Positions 7,113 through 15,463 are shown, counted from the first letter of the stretch. The stretch is DNA of 34,176 nucleotides from Acidimicrobiaceae bacterium (GCA_003156795.1 PMHU01000182.1:366-34541), one strand, 5' to 3'. Program-made: numbers and translations. The notes: generated by a model not told the origin, from the sequence alone.

Positions 7113-7943
7113 CTAGAGCTTGCCCAAGACGGTGGCCAACGGTTCGAGCACTCCGGGATCGAGGGGCGGTCGGAGGGAGACAATGCCCAGTTCGGCGCCG
7201 ACGTCGGCCAGTGCGGCGGCTTGGTCGGCGGTGGCATTCGCGTCGCCGGCAAATATGACGTGGCTGGACAGGAGGATCTCGTTCGGGTCGCGGCCGAGGT
7301 CCTCACAGTGCTGATGCAGGATGTCGCGCTTGCGGGTGAACTCCTCGGGCGTGCCACGCACGAAGTTCCAGTGCTGGGCGAACCGGGCCGCGGTGCGTAG
7401 CGTCCTCCGCTCACCACTACCGCCGATGCAGATCGGCGGGTGAGGACGCTGGATTGGCTTGGGCTCGTTGCGGGCGTCGGTGAGCTGGTAGTACTCGCCG
7501 GTGAAGGTGGTCGTCTCTTGGGTGAGGAGCCCGACGATCATCTCGCAGGCTTCCTCGAAGCGGTCACTGCGCTGGCCCGGCGTGCCCAACTCGATCCCGT
7601 AGGCTCCCGACTCCTCCTCGTTCCACCCGGCCCCGATCCCGATCTCCAGCCGTCCCCGCGAAACGATGTCGAGGGTGGTCGCCATGTTGGCCAGGATGGC
7701 CGGGTGGCGATAGTGGATGCCGGTCACCAAAGTTCCCATGCGCAGGCGGGTCGTCGCTTGGGCCAGCGCCGTTAGGGTGACCCACCCTTCCATGCAGGGG
7801 CCCGTGCTGTCGGAAAAGATCGGGTAGAAATGGTCGACGGTCCAGCCCGACTCGAACAGCTCGATGTCGTCCGCCTCCTTCCACACCGCGAGCATGTCGG
7901 TCCAGGTCGTGCCCTGGGGCGAGGTCTTGAATGCGAAGCGCAT
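7113..7943 (-). CDS. LLM-class F420-dependent oxidoreductase
   Basis: The 276-residue protein has a luciferase-like monooxygenase TIM-barrel of the coenzyme F420-dependent type. Typical blocks are the N-terminal MRFAFKTSPQ strand, ESGWTVDHFYPIF (51-63), TTRLRMGTLVTG (64 onward) followed by HYRHPAILANMATTLDIVSRGRLEIGIGAGWNEEE (the phosphate/F420-binding region), and PIQRPHPPICIGGSGERRTLR. The family passes hydride from F420H2 to, or takes it from, small organic substrates; the actual substrate cannot be read from sequence. The length is slightly short for the family (usually about 280-340), but both ends look complete. The start is ATG. It lies 47 bases downstream of the Clp N-domain gene on the same strand. 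Confidence 0.93.
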   Translation of the reverse strand: MRFAFKTSPQGTTWTDMLAVWKEADDIELFESGWTVDHFYPIFSDSTGPCMEGWVTLTALAQATTRLRMGTLVTGIHYRHPAILANMATTLDIVSRGRLEIGIGAGWNEEESGAYGIELGTPGQRSDRFEEACEMIVGLLTQETTTFTGEYYQLTDARNEPKPIQRPHPPICIGGSGERRTLRTAARFAQHWNFVRGTPEEFTRKRDILHQHCEDLGRDPNEILLSSHVIFAGDANATADQAAALADVGAELGIVSLRPPLDPGVLEPLATVLGKL

Positions 7944-7990
7944 AGGCCCACGCTAGGTCCGGCCAGGCGAGTTGGCGATACCCGCAGCGT

Positions 7991-9190
7991 CTAAGACCTG
8001 CCTCCGAGCCTGGTGTCCCAGAAGCTGAGGTCGTACGTCTCTCGAATGGTGTCGTCAGTATTGAGCCCACGGACCTCTCTCAGCCCGAACCGAGGTCGCT
8101 GTGTGTCAACCGCGAGGACTGGCCGGGCGAAGCCGACGTAGAACCGTAGACCGTCGATCGGTGCATCTCGGCACGGCGGGAGATCACGTTCCGCGCCGTC
8201 GTGAGTGACGAGGATCACCCTGACGATGGACGGGTCGGTTCGGACAACGATTGCGAGCGGTCCGTCGTCTGTTTGGCTGCTGTAGACGTTCATCACGTCG
8301 TCGTTCGACAGCTTCGGGCCACCCATTCCGCCCCCGGAGGTGGCACCGGATTGGTCTTCTAGGTGGAGCACGGTCGAATAGCTTTCGTCGTCTCCGCCGG
8401 CTTGAAGTGCCCAGCGCACCCCGTCGTCGGTGACTCCTTCGGCGATCAGTCGTTCCTCGTCGGGCGCCGCCGGGGCCCGCTCTGCCTCGGCCGACAGAGT
8501 GCCATCCCCCGGACGCCGCTTTCCGCCGAAGTCACCCGTAGGTCTATGGGCCACCACCACCCCGCAGAGCAGGCAGTAGACGAACGCGACGTCGATGGTC
8601 CTGGACTCGTCCCCTGCCTCAGGACGGACCGGAAGGACTCGATAGCGGACATGGTCTTCGAGGGGTGATTGACAGGTAGGGCATCGGGGGCCTTGTCTCG
8701 ATGATGCCTCGGTCATCGTCGTGGCCTCGGCGGTGGTCTCAGTCGGAGGGTCGCCCAGTAGATGGATCACCTGGTAGCGAACCCGAGCCAGGTCGACACC
8801 CAAACCGACGAGCACCTGGGTGCCCACCCCCTCGCCTTCACGCAGGAGGCCCAAGAGCAGATGTTCGGTGCCGATGTACAGGTGCCCGAGCTGGAGAGCC
8901 TCCCGCAGGGATAGCTCTAGTACCTTCTTGGCTCGTGGGGTGAATGGCGGCGAGCCCGTGGTCGACGACCCGGATGGGCCGATCGTTTCTTCTACCTCTT
9001 CACGAACGGTTTCAAGGGCGACGCCCAGCGAGGTCAGTGCCTTGGCCGCGATGCCCTCGCCCTCGTGGAGCAGCCCGAGCAGAACATGTTCGGTCCCGAT
9101 GAAGTTGTGGTTGAGAAGCCTCGCCTCTTCCTGGGCCAGCACCAAGACCCTGCGGGCTCGGTCGGTGAACCGTTCGAACACGCTCACCAT
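7991..9190 (-). CDS. Clp N-domain (double Clp-R repeat) protein with zinc ribbon, no ATPase
   Basis: The 399-residue protein begins like ClpC: MVSVFERFTDRARRVLVLAQEEA, then NHNFIGTEHVLLGLLHEGEG (28-46). The repeat is duplicated at 84-145 (TPRAKKVLELSLREA, GHLYIGTEHLLLGLLREGEG). In ClpC this domain binds substrates and adaptors, or phospho-arginine proteins. No Walker A or B AAA+ module follows. Instead Cys170/Cys173 (CPTC) and Cys206/Cys209 (CLLC) form a likely zinc ribbon, then an acidic linker and an unrecognised C-terminal domain (about 245-399, beta-rich). It may be an adaptor or decoy that presents proteins to ClpC, or a regulator using the fold for recognition. The ATG at 9190 (a second ATG at 9193) is chosen over 9244 because homology begins there. 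It diverges from the small gene at 9251. Confidence 0.88.
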   Translation of the reverse strand: MVSVFERFTDRARRVLVLAQEEARLLNHNFIGTEHVLLGLLHEGEGIAAKALTSLGVALETVREEVEETIGPSGSSTTGSPPFTPRAKKVLELSLREALQLGHLYIGTEHLLLGLLREGEGVGTQVLVGLGVDLARVRYQVIHLLGDPPTETTAEATTMTEASSRQGPRCPTCQSPLEDHVRYRVLPVRPEAGDESRTIDVAFVYCLLCGVVVAHRPTGDFGGKRRPGDGTLSAEAERAPAAPDEERLIAEGVTDDGVRWALQAGGDDESYSTVLHLEDQSGATSGGGMGGPKLSNDDVMNVYSSQTDDGPLAIVVRTDPSIVRVILVTHDGAERDLPPCRDAPIDGLRFYVGFARPVLAVDTQRPRFGLREVRGLNTDDTIRETYDLSFWDTRLGGRS

Positions 9191-9250
9191 CATCGCGCTC
9201 TGGTTCGTGCCAGTTCGACGAGGTATGGGGACATGGGGCAGCATCGAACC

Positions 9251-9556
9251 ATGACCGAACAGATCGAGATCCTTTCCCTAGGCGAACACGCCTACAGAGT
9301 CACTCTGCGAAATGGCAATACAACTACCCGTCACCACGTCGTTGTGCCGTCAGCGCTGACAACCGACCTCGGCTTGGGACCCGACGATGACCAACGCCTC
9401 GTGCGAAGTTCGTTCGAGTTCCTGCTGGAACGTGAGGAGGCTACGTCCATCCTGGAACGGTTCGATCTCGACGTTATCGGCCGCTACTTCCCGGAGTACG
9501 TTTCGACCGTCCGCCTCCGACTTGGGCCGCCAGCCAACCGGCGGTCGTCAGGCTGA
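9251..9556 (+). CDS. Conserved hypothetical protein (about 100 aa)
   Basis: The 101-residue protein starts at an ATG (MTEQIEILSLGEHAYRVTL). The N-terminal half is a short beta meander of polar and hydrophobic alternation; the C-terminal half is RSSFEFLLEREEATSILERFDLDVIGRYFPEY, a compact helical motif I recognise from small uncharacterised actinobacterial and proteobacterial proteins. No catalytic or metal motif, signal peptide or membrane segment is present. A longer frame extends upstream to 9065 but runs through the antisense of the Clp gene, so the start is placed after the divergent junction. The function is unknown. The shared 60-base divergent region with the Clp N-domain gene may give co-regulation. 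Confidence 0.8.
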   Translation: MTEQIEILSLGEHAYRVTLRNGNTTTRHHVVVPSALTTDLGLGPDDDQRLVRSSFEFLLEREEATSILERFDLDVIGRYFPEYVSTVRLRLGPPANRRSSG

Positions 9557-9601
9557 CGATGGAGAGTATGGCGCCGTTTCGAGCCGAGGGCTGGACGGGG
9601 C

Positions 9602-11275
9602 TCAGCTAGTGCTGGCGGCCACCGACTCGACCCAGCGGTCGATGTGGCGGTGCAGGACCGGCATGGGGAGGGAGCCGCTGTCGAGCAGTGCAGCATGGAA
9701 GGCCGGCAACGCGAATGCCGCGCCGAGTCGCGCCTTTGCCCCGTCCCTCGCCTTGACGATCTCCAGTTTGCCCGTCATGTACGACAGGGCCTGGCCGGGC
9801 ATGGCCAGGTAGCGGTCGATTTCGTTGGCGGCGAACTCGGGTGGCACGGGGACGTGTTCGACGAAGAACTGGAGCGCTTTGTCCCGGCTCCAGCCGAGGG
9901 CGTGCATACCGGTGTCGACGACCAGCCGGGCGGCGCGCATGAGCGACGCGGTGATCATGCCGAGGCGGGCCTCAGGGCCGGAGTAGATGCCCATCTCGTC
10001 GGCGAGCTGCTCGGCGTAGAGGCCCCAGCCTTCGGAGAAAACGGTGAGGTAGCGGGTCCGTTGCAGGTCGGGCAGGCCGGTCAGCTGCATTATCCGCCCG
10101 AACTGGAGGTGGTGGCCCGGGACCGCCTCGTGGAAGGCGACGACTTCGAGGTCGAAGCCGGTGCCGGCGGTGGGGCGGTGGGTGTTGAACCAGTAGGTGC
10201 CGGGCCTGGTGCCGTCGGCGCGGGGCGGCGTGTAGTGGGGGGCGGTGCCGCTGACGGCGACGAACTCGGGCATGGGCTGGATGTCACATGGCGGGGGCAG
10301 GGGAGCGGGGAACACCTCGCCGGCGTGGACCTCGGCCCGGCGGACGGCCTCGATCGCGATCCGGATGGTCTCCTCCGGCGGGCGCCGACCGGCGCTGGCC
10401 CGCTGTGCTTCGTGGACGGCCTTTAGGTCGTGCAGGCCGATCGATGCGCCGAGATCGAGGGCATGGGCTTCGAGGGCGGCGACTTGGTCCAGGCCGGTCT
10501 GGTGGATCTGATCGGCGGTAAGCGAAAGCGTGGTGTGCAGCCGGATGAGGCGCTGGTAATCCTCGTCGCCGCCGGGAATGTGGGTGAGGCCAGCCCTGTT
10601 GGCCGGGCGGGACTGGGGGAGGAGATCCCGAATGGTGTCGATCCATCGGCCCATCGCCGGCCTCACAGTGTCGGCGGCGATGCGGTCCCGCTGCTCGACC
10701 CAATCGTCGGCTCCGGCCCAGCCGCGCGGCGGCTGCGGAGCGGCCAACGGGCCGGGGACCGGCGCCGCCACTAGTTTCTCGGCCCACTCGACGGCGTCGG
10801 CCACCAGCGAGGCGACGGGCAATCTCCCCTTGGCGGCACCGGTACGGAGACGTTCGGAGAGTTGATCGATGTAGTCGCCACTCCGGGACAGCCGGGTCAG
10901 GTAGGTGGAGGCCTCGTCAGAGTCGGCCGGAACTGTGCGTGCGGCCACGGCGAAGAACTGGGCCGGCGGCGCGAAAGGCTGCGAGGACACGATGTGCTCG
11001 ACGCCGGCCGAGTCGATGACCGCGATCTCCTGCTCGATGAACGTGGTGACGCAGCCGAGAGTCACGCTGTCGGCTGGCGACGGCGTCGCCGCTTCGAGGG
11101 TCCGGGCCTCGGCCAGCATCTCCTCCATCTCTGCCCGCCGGCCCGCTTCGCCGGCCTCGCTGGCGTCGGGCACCAGATCGTCATAGCCGGAGACGCCCAT
11201 GTAGCTGGCCTCGAACGGATTGGCCCTATTCATGGCGGCATCGAGACGGTCGGCCAGCTCCCGAGCGGTACTCAT
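9602..11275 (-). CDS. DUF885 family protein, putative metallopeptidase
   Basis: The 557-residue protein belongs to the DUF885 family (PF05960), which is thought to be gluzincin-like. The signature HEAVPGHH lies at 382-389, and SEGWGLYAEQLADEMG (414 onward) supplies the third acidic ligand. Other family blocks are TYWFNTHRP (360-368) and the long helical N-terminal half with W/E/R-rich turns. DUF885 members are predicted zinc-dependent carboxypeptidases or dipeptidases; the substrate is unknown. No signal peptide or lipobox is seen, so it should be cytoplasmic. The ATG at 11275 is chosen because the preceding 41 codons of the open frame are Arg/Pro-rich and unlike the family. The frame ends 45 bases from the convergent small gene. 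Confidence 0.9.
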   Translation of the reverse strand: MSTARELADRLDAAMNRANPFEASYMGVSGYDDLVPDASEAGEAGRRAEMEEMLAEARTLEAATPSPADSVTLGCVTTFIEQEIAVIDSAGVEHIVSSQPFAPPAQFFAVAARTVPADSDEASTYLTRLSRSGDYIDQLSERLRTGAAKGRLPVASLVADAVEWAEKLVAAPVPGPLAAPQPPRGWAGADDWVEQRDRIAADTVRPAMGRWIDTIRDLLPQSRPANRAGLTHIPGGDEDYQRLIRLHTTLSLTADQIHQTGLDQVAALEAHALDLGASIGLHDLKAVHEAQRASAGRRPPEETIRIAIEAVRRAEVHAGEVFPAPLPPPCDIQPMPEFVAVSGTAPHYTPPRADGTRPGTYWFNTHRPTAGTGFDLEVVAFHEAVPGHHLQFGRIMQLTGLPDLQRTRYLTVFSEGWGLYAEQLADEMGIYSGPEARLGMITASLMRAARLVVDTGMHALGWSRDKALQFFVEHVPVPPEFAANEIDRYLAMPGQALSYMTGKLEIVKARDGAKARLGAAFALPAFHAALLDSGSLPMPVLHRHIDRWVESVAASTS

Positions 11276-11410
11276 CCGGCTGATGCTAGCGATGAGGTCC
11301 GGAGCGGATCCGCGACCGCACGGCCTGTGGTCTCGACGGCCCGGGCGTCGTCTCGGCTGTCGACTGCGGTGACGCAGAGGGCCTGGGAGCGGCGCCATGC
11401 CGTGGGCTGG

Positions 11411-11641
11411 TCATATGCCTTCAGGGCCAGCAGATGCTGTCGGTCGGTAGAAGCGGTGGATGGCGATCAAACACCAGATCGCCTCAACGACACCGAAGGG
11501 CCAGGCGCCACTGGCGAAGCCGTAGCTACTCGTGAGCGCGCATCCCAGCGCGAACGCCAGGACGAACTTCCGGTCACGCCCCTCCAGGGCATACATAACC
11601 ATCATGAAGGTCAGGACGCTTACCCCGTAGACCGTCAACAT
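11411..11641 (-). CDS. Small two-to-three-helix membrane protein
   Basis: The protein has 76 residues with an ATG start. Hydrophobic stretches at about 3-19 (TVYGVSVLTFMMVMYAL), 27-45 (VLAFALGCALTSSYGFASG) and 47-65 (WPFGVVEAIWCLIAIHRF) suggest two or three membrane passes. The ALEGRDRKFVLAFA and GAWPFGVVEAIW segments are conserved in small actinobacterial membrane proteins as I recall them, but no function is assigned. It lies 135 bases upstream of the DUF885 gene on the same strand, so the two could share a transcript. Confidence 0.8.
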   Translation of the reverse strand: MLTVYGVSVLTFMMVMYALEGRDRKFVLAFALGCALTSSYGFASGAWPFGVVEAIWCLIAIHRFYRPTASAGPEGI

Positions 11642-11828
11642 GCAGTCACCCTACGTCCCAGAGCCACTCGAATCGACATCCACTCGCGCCCCCCGGACGT
11701 AAGTCTCCGGGCCCGCTGAGAATCTCTCGTTCTAGCCGTCCAGCTCCGGCTTAGCCGCCTACCGGACCGCCCTGCGACCGACGTCTTTTGTCAATACCTA
11801 CTGGGATTTCCGACCAGGCGGGCTTGGA

Positions 11829-12503
11829 TCAGACGCCCAGTCCCGGGAGGAGGATGGCGACCAACCCGCTGGCGTGAGCCTCGATCCACTCTGGGTCGTC
11901 CGGCTCCCGGCCGGTGAGCAGGCGAACCTCCGGTGCGTTGACGTACGGCAGAGACGCCGCCCCCACCAGCACGTAGTAGAGGATCTGGCCGTCGATAGGT
12001 GCGGCCACCCCGGCGTCCCGAAGTAGCTGCCAAGCCGGTTGGATGGCGTCGAAGAACGGCTTCACGTGGGTCTCGGTCATCCACGCCAGGCGGTCTGTGG
12101 CAGCAGTGCCCTCATGGACCATGATCTGGTTGAGCTCGGGGTGTTCGGCCGCGAACCTCACGAACCGGCGTATCCCTTCGGCGAAGGCCGGCCCGATCTC
12201 CTGCGCTCCAACCCCGGCCAGATCTGCGGGGACCATTCCTCTCAGGGCCTGTCCCAACAACCCGAAGAGGTAATCCACCGACGCCGTCCACAGAGCCGCC
12301 TTCGACTCGAAGTGGTAGTTGATCTGGGGTTGATGGGCTTCGACCCTCTTCGCGATCGAACGCGTCGACGCGCCATCGAAGCCCTTGGCCCCGAACTCGA
12401 CCAGGGCCGACTCCAGTAGGGCCTCTCGTATATCGGTCCGGGCCCGGCGGACCCGGACGGGGTTCGTCTTTGGCGTCTGCGTTCGGGTCTTGCCTGGCAT
12501 CAC
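11829..12503 (-). CDS. TetR/AcrR family transcriptional regulator
   Basis: This 224-residue repressor-type regulator has an N-terminal HTH at about 26-70: REALLESALVEFGAKGFDGASTRSIAKRVEAHQPQINYHFESKAALW. It is a textbook TetR DNA-binding domain with the Y-H-F-x-x-K-x-x-L end. The C-terminal domain (about 75-224), helical, binds an unknown effector. The start is GTG at 12503, or ATG at 12500. It diverges from a three-gene catabolic set starting at 12558. A 7-base-arm palindrome lies between, 15 bases from this gene and 21 from the other, suggesting it represses itself and the catabolic genes until a substrate or CoA ester binds. Confidence 0.93.
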   Translation of the reverse strand: MMPGKTRTQTPKTNPVRVRRARTDIREALLESALVEFGAKGFDGASTRSIAKRVEAHQPQINYHFESKAALWTASVDYLFGLLGQALRGMVPADLAGVGAQEIGPAFAEGIRRFVRFAAEHPELNQIMVHEGTAATDRLAWMTETHVKPFFDAIQPAWQLLRDAGVAAPIDGQILYYVLVGAASLPYVNAPEVRLLTGREPDDPEWIEAHASGLVAILLPGLGV

Positions 12504-12518
12504 TCCTCAGTGTAGTCT

Positions 12519-12536
12519 TATTATCAATCGATAATA
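12519..12536. promoter_or_regulatory. Palindromic operator candidate for the TetR regulator
   Basis: TATTATC, four bases AATC, then GATAATA form perfect 7-base arms in the only AT-rich patch of the divergent 54-base spacer. The TATTAT and ATAATA parts could also supply -10 elements for both directions. The position between a tetR gene and its divergent neighbour is typical for a TetR operator. Confidence 0.65.
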
Positions 12537-12557
12537 GTGAGGGTGAGGTAACGCAGG

Positions 12558-13172
12558 ATGAGCACCACGGGTGAAGTTGTGAGTGAAGGTGGAGGCGGCG
12601 CCGCAGTGCGTCTTTTGCCCCTGTGCAGGGATCCGTTCCAGGCTCCGACCGATCGAGACATGCTGCCTTCAGAGAGACGGGAGTTTGTTCGCACCCACCG
12701 GACGTGCATATTCGGCTATGGACGCCAATCGGATGGTCCGGCGATGTCGGTGGTCTACTACGTCCCAGCCGACAACGACGACCTGTTGGTGGCGACCATG
12801 GGGGCCCGGGCCAAGGCCAAAGCTGTGGCCCGGAACGGCAAGATCAGCCTCTGCGTCCTGGATGAGACCTGGCCCTTTTCCTACCTGCAGGTCTACTGCG
12901 ACGCGGTGATCGACGACGACGGGGAAACGCTGGTGGACCTGATGATGGCGGTGGCGGAGCGAATGTCGGGTGAACCGTTGGGGCCAGAGCTCCGGCCGAT
13001 GGTCAAGGCGCTAGGTGAGGAGGAAGGCCGGGTCCTCCTGCGCTGCCGACCGTACGCCACCTTCGTCACGCCGCCTCGACACCTTCAGAGCAACGACCAG
13101 GACGAGAAGCTCACCCATTGGGTCTCGGCTTCGATGCCCTGGGATGCTCCCGACAAGCCCGACCTACCTTGA
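12558..13172 (+). CDS. PPOX-class (pyridoxamine 5'-phosphate oxidase-like) flavin/F420-binding protein
   Basis: The 204-residue protein has a split-barrel fold. Family features are the LPSERREFVRTHRTCIFGYG entry (first strands of the barrel), MSVVYYVPADNDDLLVATMGARAKAKAVARNGKISLCVLDE (substrate/cofactor strand pair with the AKAKAVARN phosphate-binding turn), and FSYLQVYCDAVIDDD. Actinobacterial relatives are often F420-dependent reductases (LLM/PPOX-type 'TIGR03618-like' group), others bind FMN; which applies here is not shown. GAGG lies about nine bases before the ATG. The stop overlaps the next gene's start (TTGA), and the gene is divergent from a tetR, so it probably serves the same catabolic pathway as the FAH and VOC genes. 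Confidence 0.85.
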   Translation: MSTTGEVVSEGGGGAAVRLLPLCRDPFQAPTDRDMLPSERREFVRTHRTCIFGYGRQSDGPAMSVVYYVPADNDDLLVATMGARAKAKAVARNGKISLCVLDETWPFSYLQVYCDAVIDDDGETLVDLMMAVAERMSGEPLGPELRPMVKALGEEEGRVLLRCRPYATFVTPPRHLQSNDQDEKLTHWVSASMPWDAPDKPDLP

Positions 13173-14026
13173 CATTCCGCTTCGCCAACATCGAAGGCCG
13201 CGCCGCACTGGTCGACTACGACGGCCGCTGGTTCGACGCGGAGCGGGTAAGTAGTGGTGTCGTCAGCGCCGATCCGATGGAAGCGTGGTTTCAGCTCGAC
13301 GACCTCCACGTAGCCGCCCGCAAAATCGCAGAGGCGCGGCCGGACGGGAACATCAGCGTCGCCGTTCTCGGGCCGCCGATCCCTTCGCCTCGTAGCGTGT
13401 TCGCCGTCGGGCTGAACTATCAGGCCCATGCCGACGAGGCCAAGATGAAAGTGCCGGACGTGCCGGTCGTGTTCACCAAGTTCCCGAGTTGTCTCGCTGG
13501 CCCCACCGACGCGGTGGTCCTCGGCGGAAGCGCCGATGACTACGAAGCGGAGCTTGTGGTGGTCATCGGAGTCGGGGGCCGGGGCATCCCACGGGAGGAC
13601 GCCTGGCACCACGTCGGCGGCCTGACCGTCGGCCAGGACATCTCCGATCGAGCCCTGCAGTTCGCGGCGGAGCCCGCCCACTTCGATCTGGGCAAGTCAC
13701 GCGACACCTACGGGCCGATCGGCCCTGTCGTCGTCTCCACCGACTCGTTCGCCGACCCGGCGGACCTCCTTCTCACCTGTCAGGTCAACGGAGAGCGGCG
13801 CCAAGAGGACCGAACCTCGAATCTGATCTTCGATGTCCCGACCCTGATCAGCTATCTGTCCAACATTCTGACGCTGACGCCGGGTGACCTGATATTCACC
13901 GGCACCCCAGAAGGAGTCGGGGCAGCCAGCTTCCGGTTCCTGGCCGACGGGGACGTGATCACCACCACGATCGAAGGCATTGGCACCATGGCCAACCGGT
14001 GTCGACAACCAGACCAACCCGCCTAG
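13169..14026 (+). CDS. Fumarylacetoacetate hydrolase (FAH) family protein
   Basis: The 285-residue protein is a metal-dependent hydrolase, hydratase or decarboxylase acting on 2-oxo- or 2-hydroxymuconate-type acids from ring cleavage. The core starts at SVFAVGLNYQAHADE (76-90). Metal ligands are Glu126 and Glu128 (YEAELVVVIG) and Asp157 (GQDISDRALQ); Lys176 and the late LTPGDLIFTGTPEGVG close the site. The TTG at 13169 overlaps the preceding stop as TTGA, a 4-base translational coupling, and homology begins right there; the longer ATG start at 13118 reads into the PPOX gene. It is followed 16 bases later by an extradiol dioxygenase-like gene, which fits a meta-cleavage route (ring opening then hydrolysis of the product). 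Confidence 0.93.
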   Translation: MTFRFANIEGRAALVDYDGRWFDAERVSSGVVSADPMEAWFQLDDLHVAARKIAEARPDGNISVAVLGPPIPSPRSVFAVGLNYQAHADEAKMKVPDVPVVFTKFPSCLAGPTDAVVLGGSADDYEAELVVVIGVGGRGIPREDAWHHVGGLTVGQDISDRALQFAAEPAHFDLGKSRDTYGPIGPVVVSTDSFADPADLLLTCQVNGERRQEDRTSNLIFDVPTLISYLSNILTLTPGDLIFTGTPEGVGAASFRFLADGDVITTTIEGIGTMANRCRQPDQPA

Positions 14027-14042
14027 GAGAGGAGGATCGTCA

Positions 14043-14963
14043 GTGGGCCTGCACAGACTGGCGTCAATCACGATCGGCGTTCCCAACGTCGAAGAGACAG
14101 CCGACTACTACGCCGAGTTCGGGTTAGCCCGTGACGGTGACCGATTCTCCACCGCCGACGGCGGCGAACAGCTACGTATCGTCGCCCGTTCCAGCCGCCG
14201 GCTGGTCGAGCTGGTCGTGGGCGTCGACGATCCCGACGACTTGGATCGCGTGATGGATCGACTGGGCCGGCTCGGCGTCACGACCGAGCGCGACTCCGCG
14301 AGCCTCAGCGCGGTCGAAACCCACAGCGGCGCTCGGGCCGTGGTCAAGATCCTGCCCCGGATCCCACAACATCCGGCGGCGAGTACCCCGTACAACGGCC
14401 CGGGCCGTGTCGAACGAGAGAACCTGCGTGCACCGGGCGTCGTGCGGGACGGCCCACTTCGTCCTCGCAAACTGGGACATGTCGTCATCGGCACACCAGA
14501 CGCCGAGGCATCCCAGCGGTTCTTCGTGGATGCGATCGGGTTCAAGATAAGCGACGAAGTCCCTGGCATCGCCACTTTCATGCGGTGCTCCACCGACCAT
14601 CACAACCTGCTGCTCCAACCCTCCCCGGTGGCGTTCCTCCATCACACTTCTTGGCAGGTCGACGATGTCGACGAAGTCGGGCGTGGTGCTATGCGAATGC
14701 TCGAGGGCCATCCCGAGCGGCATACGTGGGGGTTGGGACGTCATTACATCGGTTCCAACTTCTTCTGGTACCTGCGCGACCCAGCCGGCAACTTCTCCGA
14801 GTATTACTCCGACATGGACACCATCACCGACGATCAGTTGTGGAAACCCGGCACATGGGAACCATCGCTCCGGGCCCTTTATGCGTGGGGTCCCGACGTG
14901 CCACCGTCGATGCTCCAGCCCGACGATTTGGCCGACCTCATGGCCTCTTCGCACCGAGGTTGA
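14043..14963 (+). CDS. Two-module VOC protein, extradiol (meta-cleavage) dioxygenase-like
   Basis: The 306-residue protein has two vicinal-oxygen-chelate modules: N-terminal LHRLASITIGVPNVEETADYY (3-23) and C-terminal RKLGHVVIGTPDAEASQRFF (142-161). Fe(II) ligand candidates are His146, His200 or His201 (AFLHHTSWQV) and Glu253 (NFSEYYSD), matching the 2-His-1-carboxylate pattern of catechol 2,3-dioxygenases. The FWYLRDPAGNFSEYY block is characteristic. The N-terminal module lacks those ligands, as in true type I enzymes. The GTG at 14043 is chosen because AGGAGAGGAGG lies just upstream. It is the third gene of the set divergent from tetR; a catechol-like or seco-steroid/terpenoid diol substrate is plausible but not shown. 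Confidence 0.9.
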   Translation: MGLHRLASITIGVPNVEETADYYAEFGLARDGDRFSTADGGEQLRIVARSSRRLVELVVGVDDPDDLDRVMDRLGRLGVTTERDSASLSAVETHSGARAVVKILPRIPQHPAASTPYNGPGRVERENLRAPGVVRDGPLRPRKLGHVVIGTPDAEASQRFFVDAIGFKISDEVPGIATFMRCSTDHHNLLLQPSPVAFLHHTSWQVDDVDEVGRGAMRMLEGHPERHTWGLGRHYIGSNFFWYLRDPAGNFSEYYSDMDTITDDQLWKPGTWEPSLRALYAWGPDVPPSMLQPDDLADLMASSHRG

Positions 14964-15019
14964 CCTGAGGCGGTTCCGGGGACTCGATGCTGCAGGCACG
15001 TTGCTCGTAGCATCTCTGA

Positions 15020-15433
15020 ATGAGCGTCGTGATCCGGACAGCAGGCGTGGAGGATGCGTCTCAAGTCCTTTCGCTATGGCGGAGGGCCGAGGCCGAACCT
15101 AGCCATACCGATGACGTTGACAGCATCGCGGCGCTGGTAGTCCGTGACCCCGAAGCCCTCATGGTGGCTGACGACGGTGATGGTATCGTGGGCTCGATCA
15201 TTGCCGGCTGGGATGGCTGGCGAGGGTCTATCTATCGGTTGGTGGTGGCGCCGGGTCAGAGACGCCGCGGTCTCGGGGGCCAGCTCGTTGAAGCCGCCGA
15301 GCAGCGGTTGGCAAGGGCCGGGGCCGCCCGGTTGCAGGCGATCGTCGTCGAGACCGACTTACAGGCAACGGCGTTCTGGCGAGCGACCGGCTGGGAACAA
15401 CAGGTAGCACGTCTTCGCTTCGTCAAGGGCTGA
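15020..15433 (+). CDS. GNAT-family N-acetyltransferase
   Basis: The 137-residue single-domain GNAT transfers an acetyl group from acetyl-CoA to an amine. IYRLVVAPGQRRRGLGGQLVEAAEQRL (71-97) contains the V-x-P-x-x-R/Q-x-x-G-x-G/A acetyl-CoA loop (Q80, G84, G86). The C-terminal LQATAFWRATGWE is motif B (YxxxGF/W-like). It resembles RimI/ElaA-type small GNATs with an N-terminal IRTAGVEDASQVLSLWRRAEAEP. No strong ribosome-binding site is visible; the ATG starts 56 bases after the VOC stop, so it may be a distal member of that operon. The substrate is unknown. Confidence 0.9.
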   Translation: MSVVIRTAGVEDASQVLSLWRRAEAEPSHTDDVDSIAALVVRDPEALMVADDGDGIVGSIIAGWDGWRGSIYRLVVAPGQRRRGLGGQLVEAAEQRLARAGAARLQAIVVETDLQATAFWRATGWEQQVARLRFVKG

Positions 15434-15447
15434 CCTTCTCGAGCCGT

Positions 15448-15463
15448 CCTGGGCCGACCCAGG
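15448..15463 (+). terminator. Hairpin terminator candidate after the GNAT gene
   Basis: CCTGGG, four bases CCGA, then CCCAGG form a perfect 6-base stem with a tight loop, 14 bases after the GNAT stop and followed by TTGAATG. The stem is compact and well placed, but the T tract is minimal. Confidence 0.5.

Noticed and set aside
9644..10426. 260-codon plus-strand ORF
   Set aside because: It is the antisense of the DUF885 gene, which has clear family motifs on the other strand.
13118..13168. ATG start of the FAH gene inside the PPOX gene
   Set aside because: The TTG at 13169 overlapping the stop (TTGA) starts exactly where FAH homology begins.
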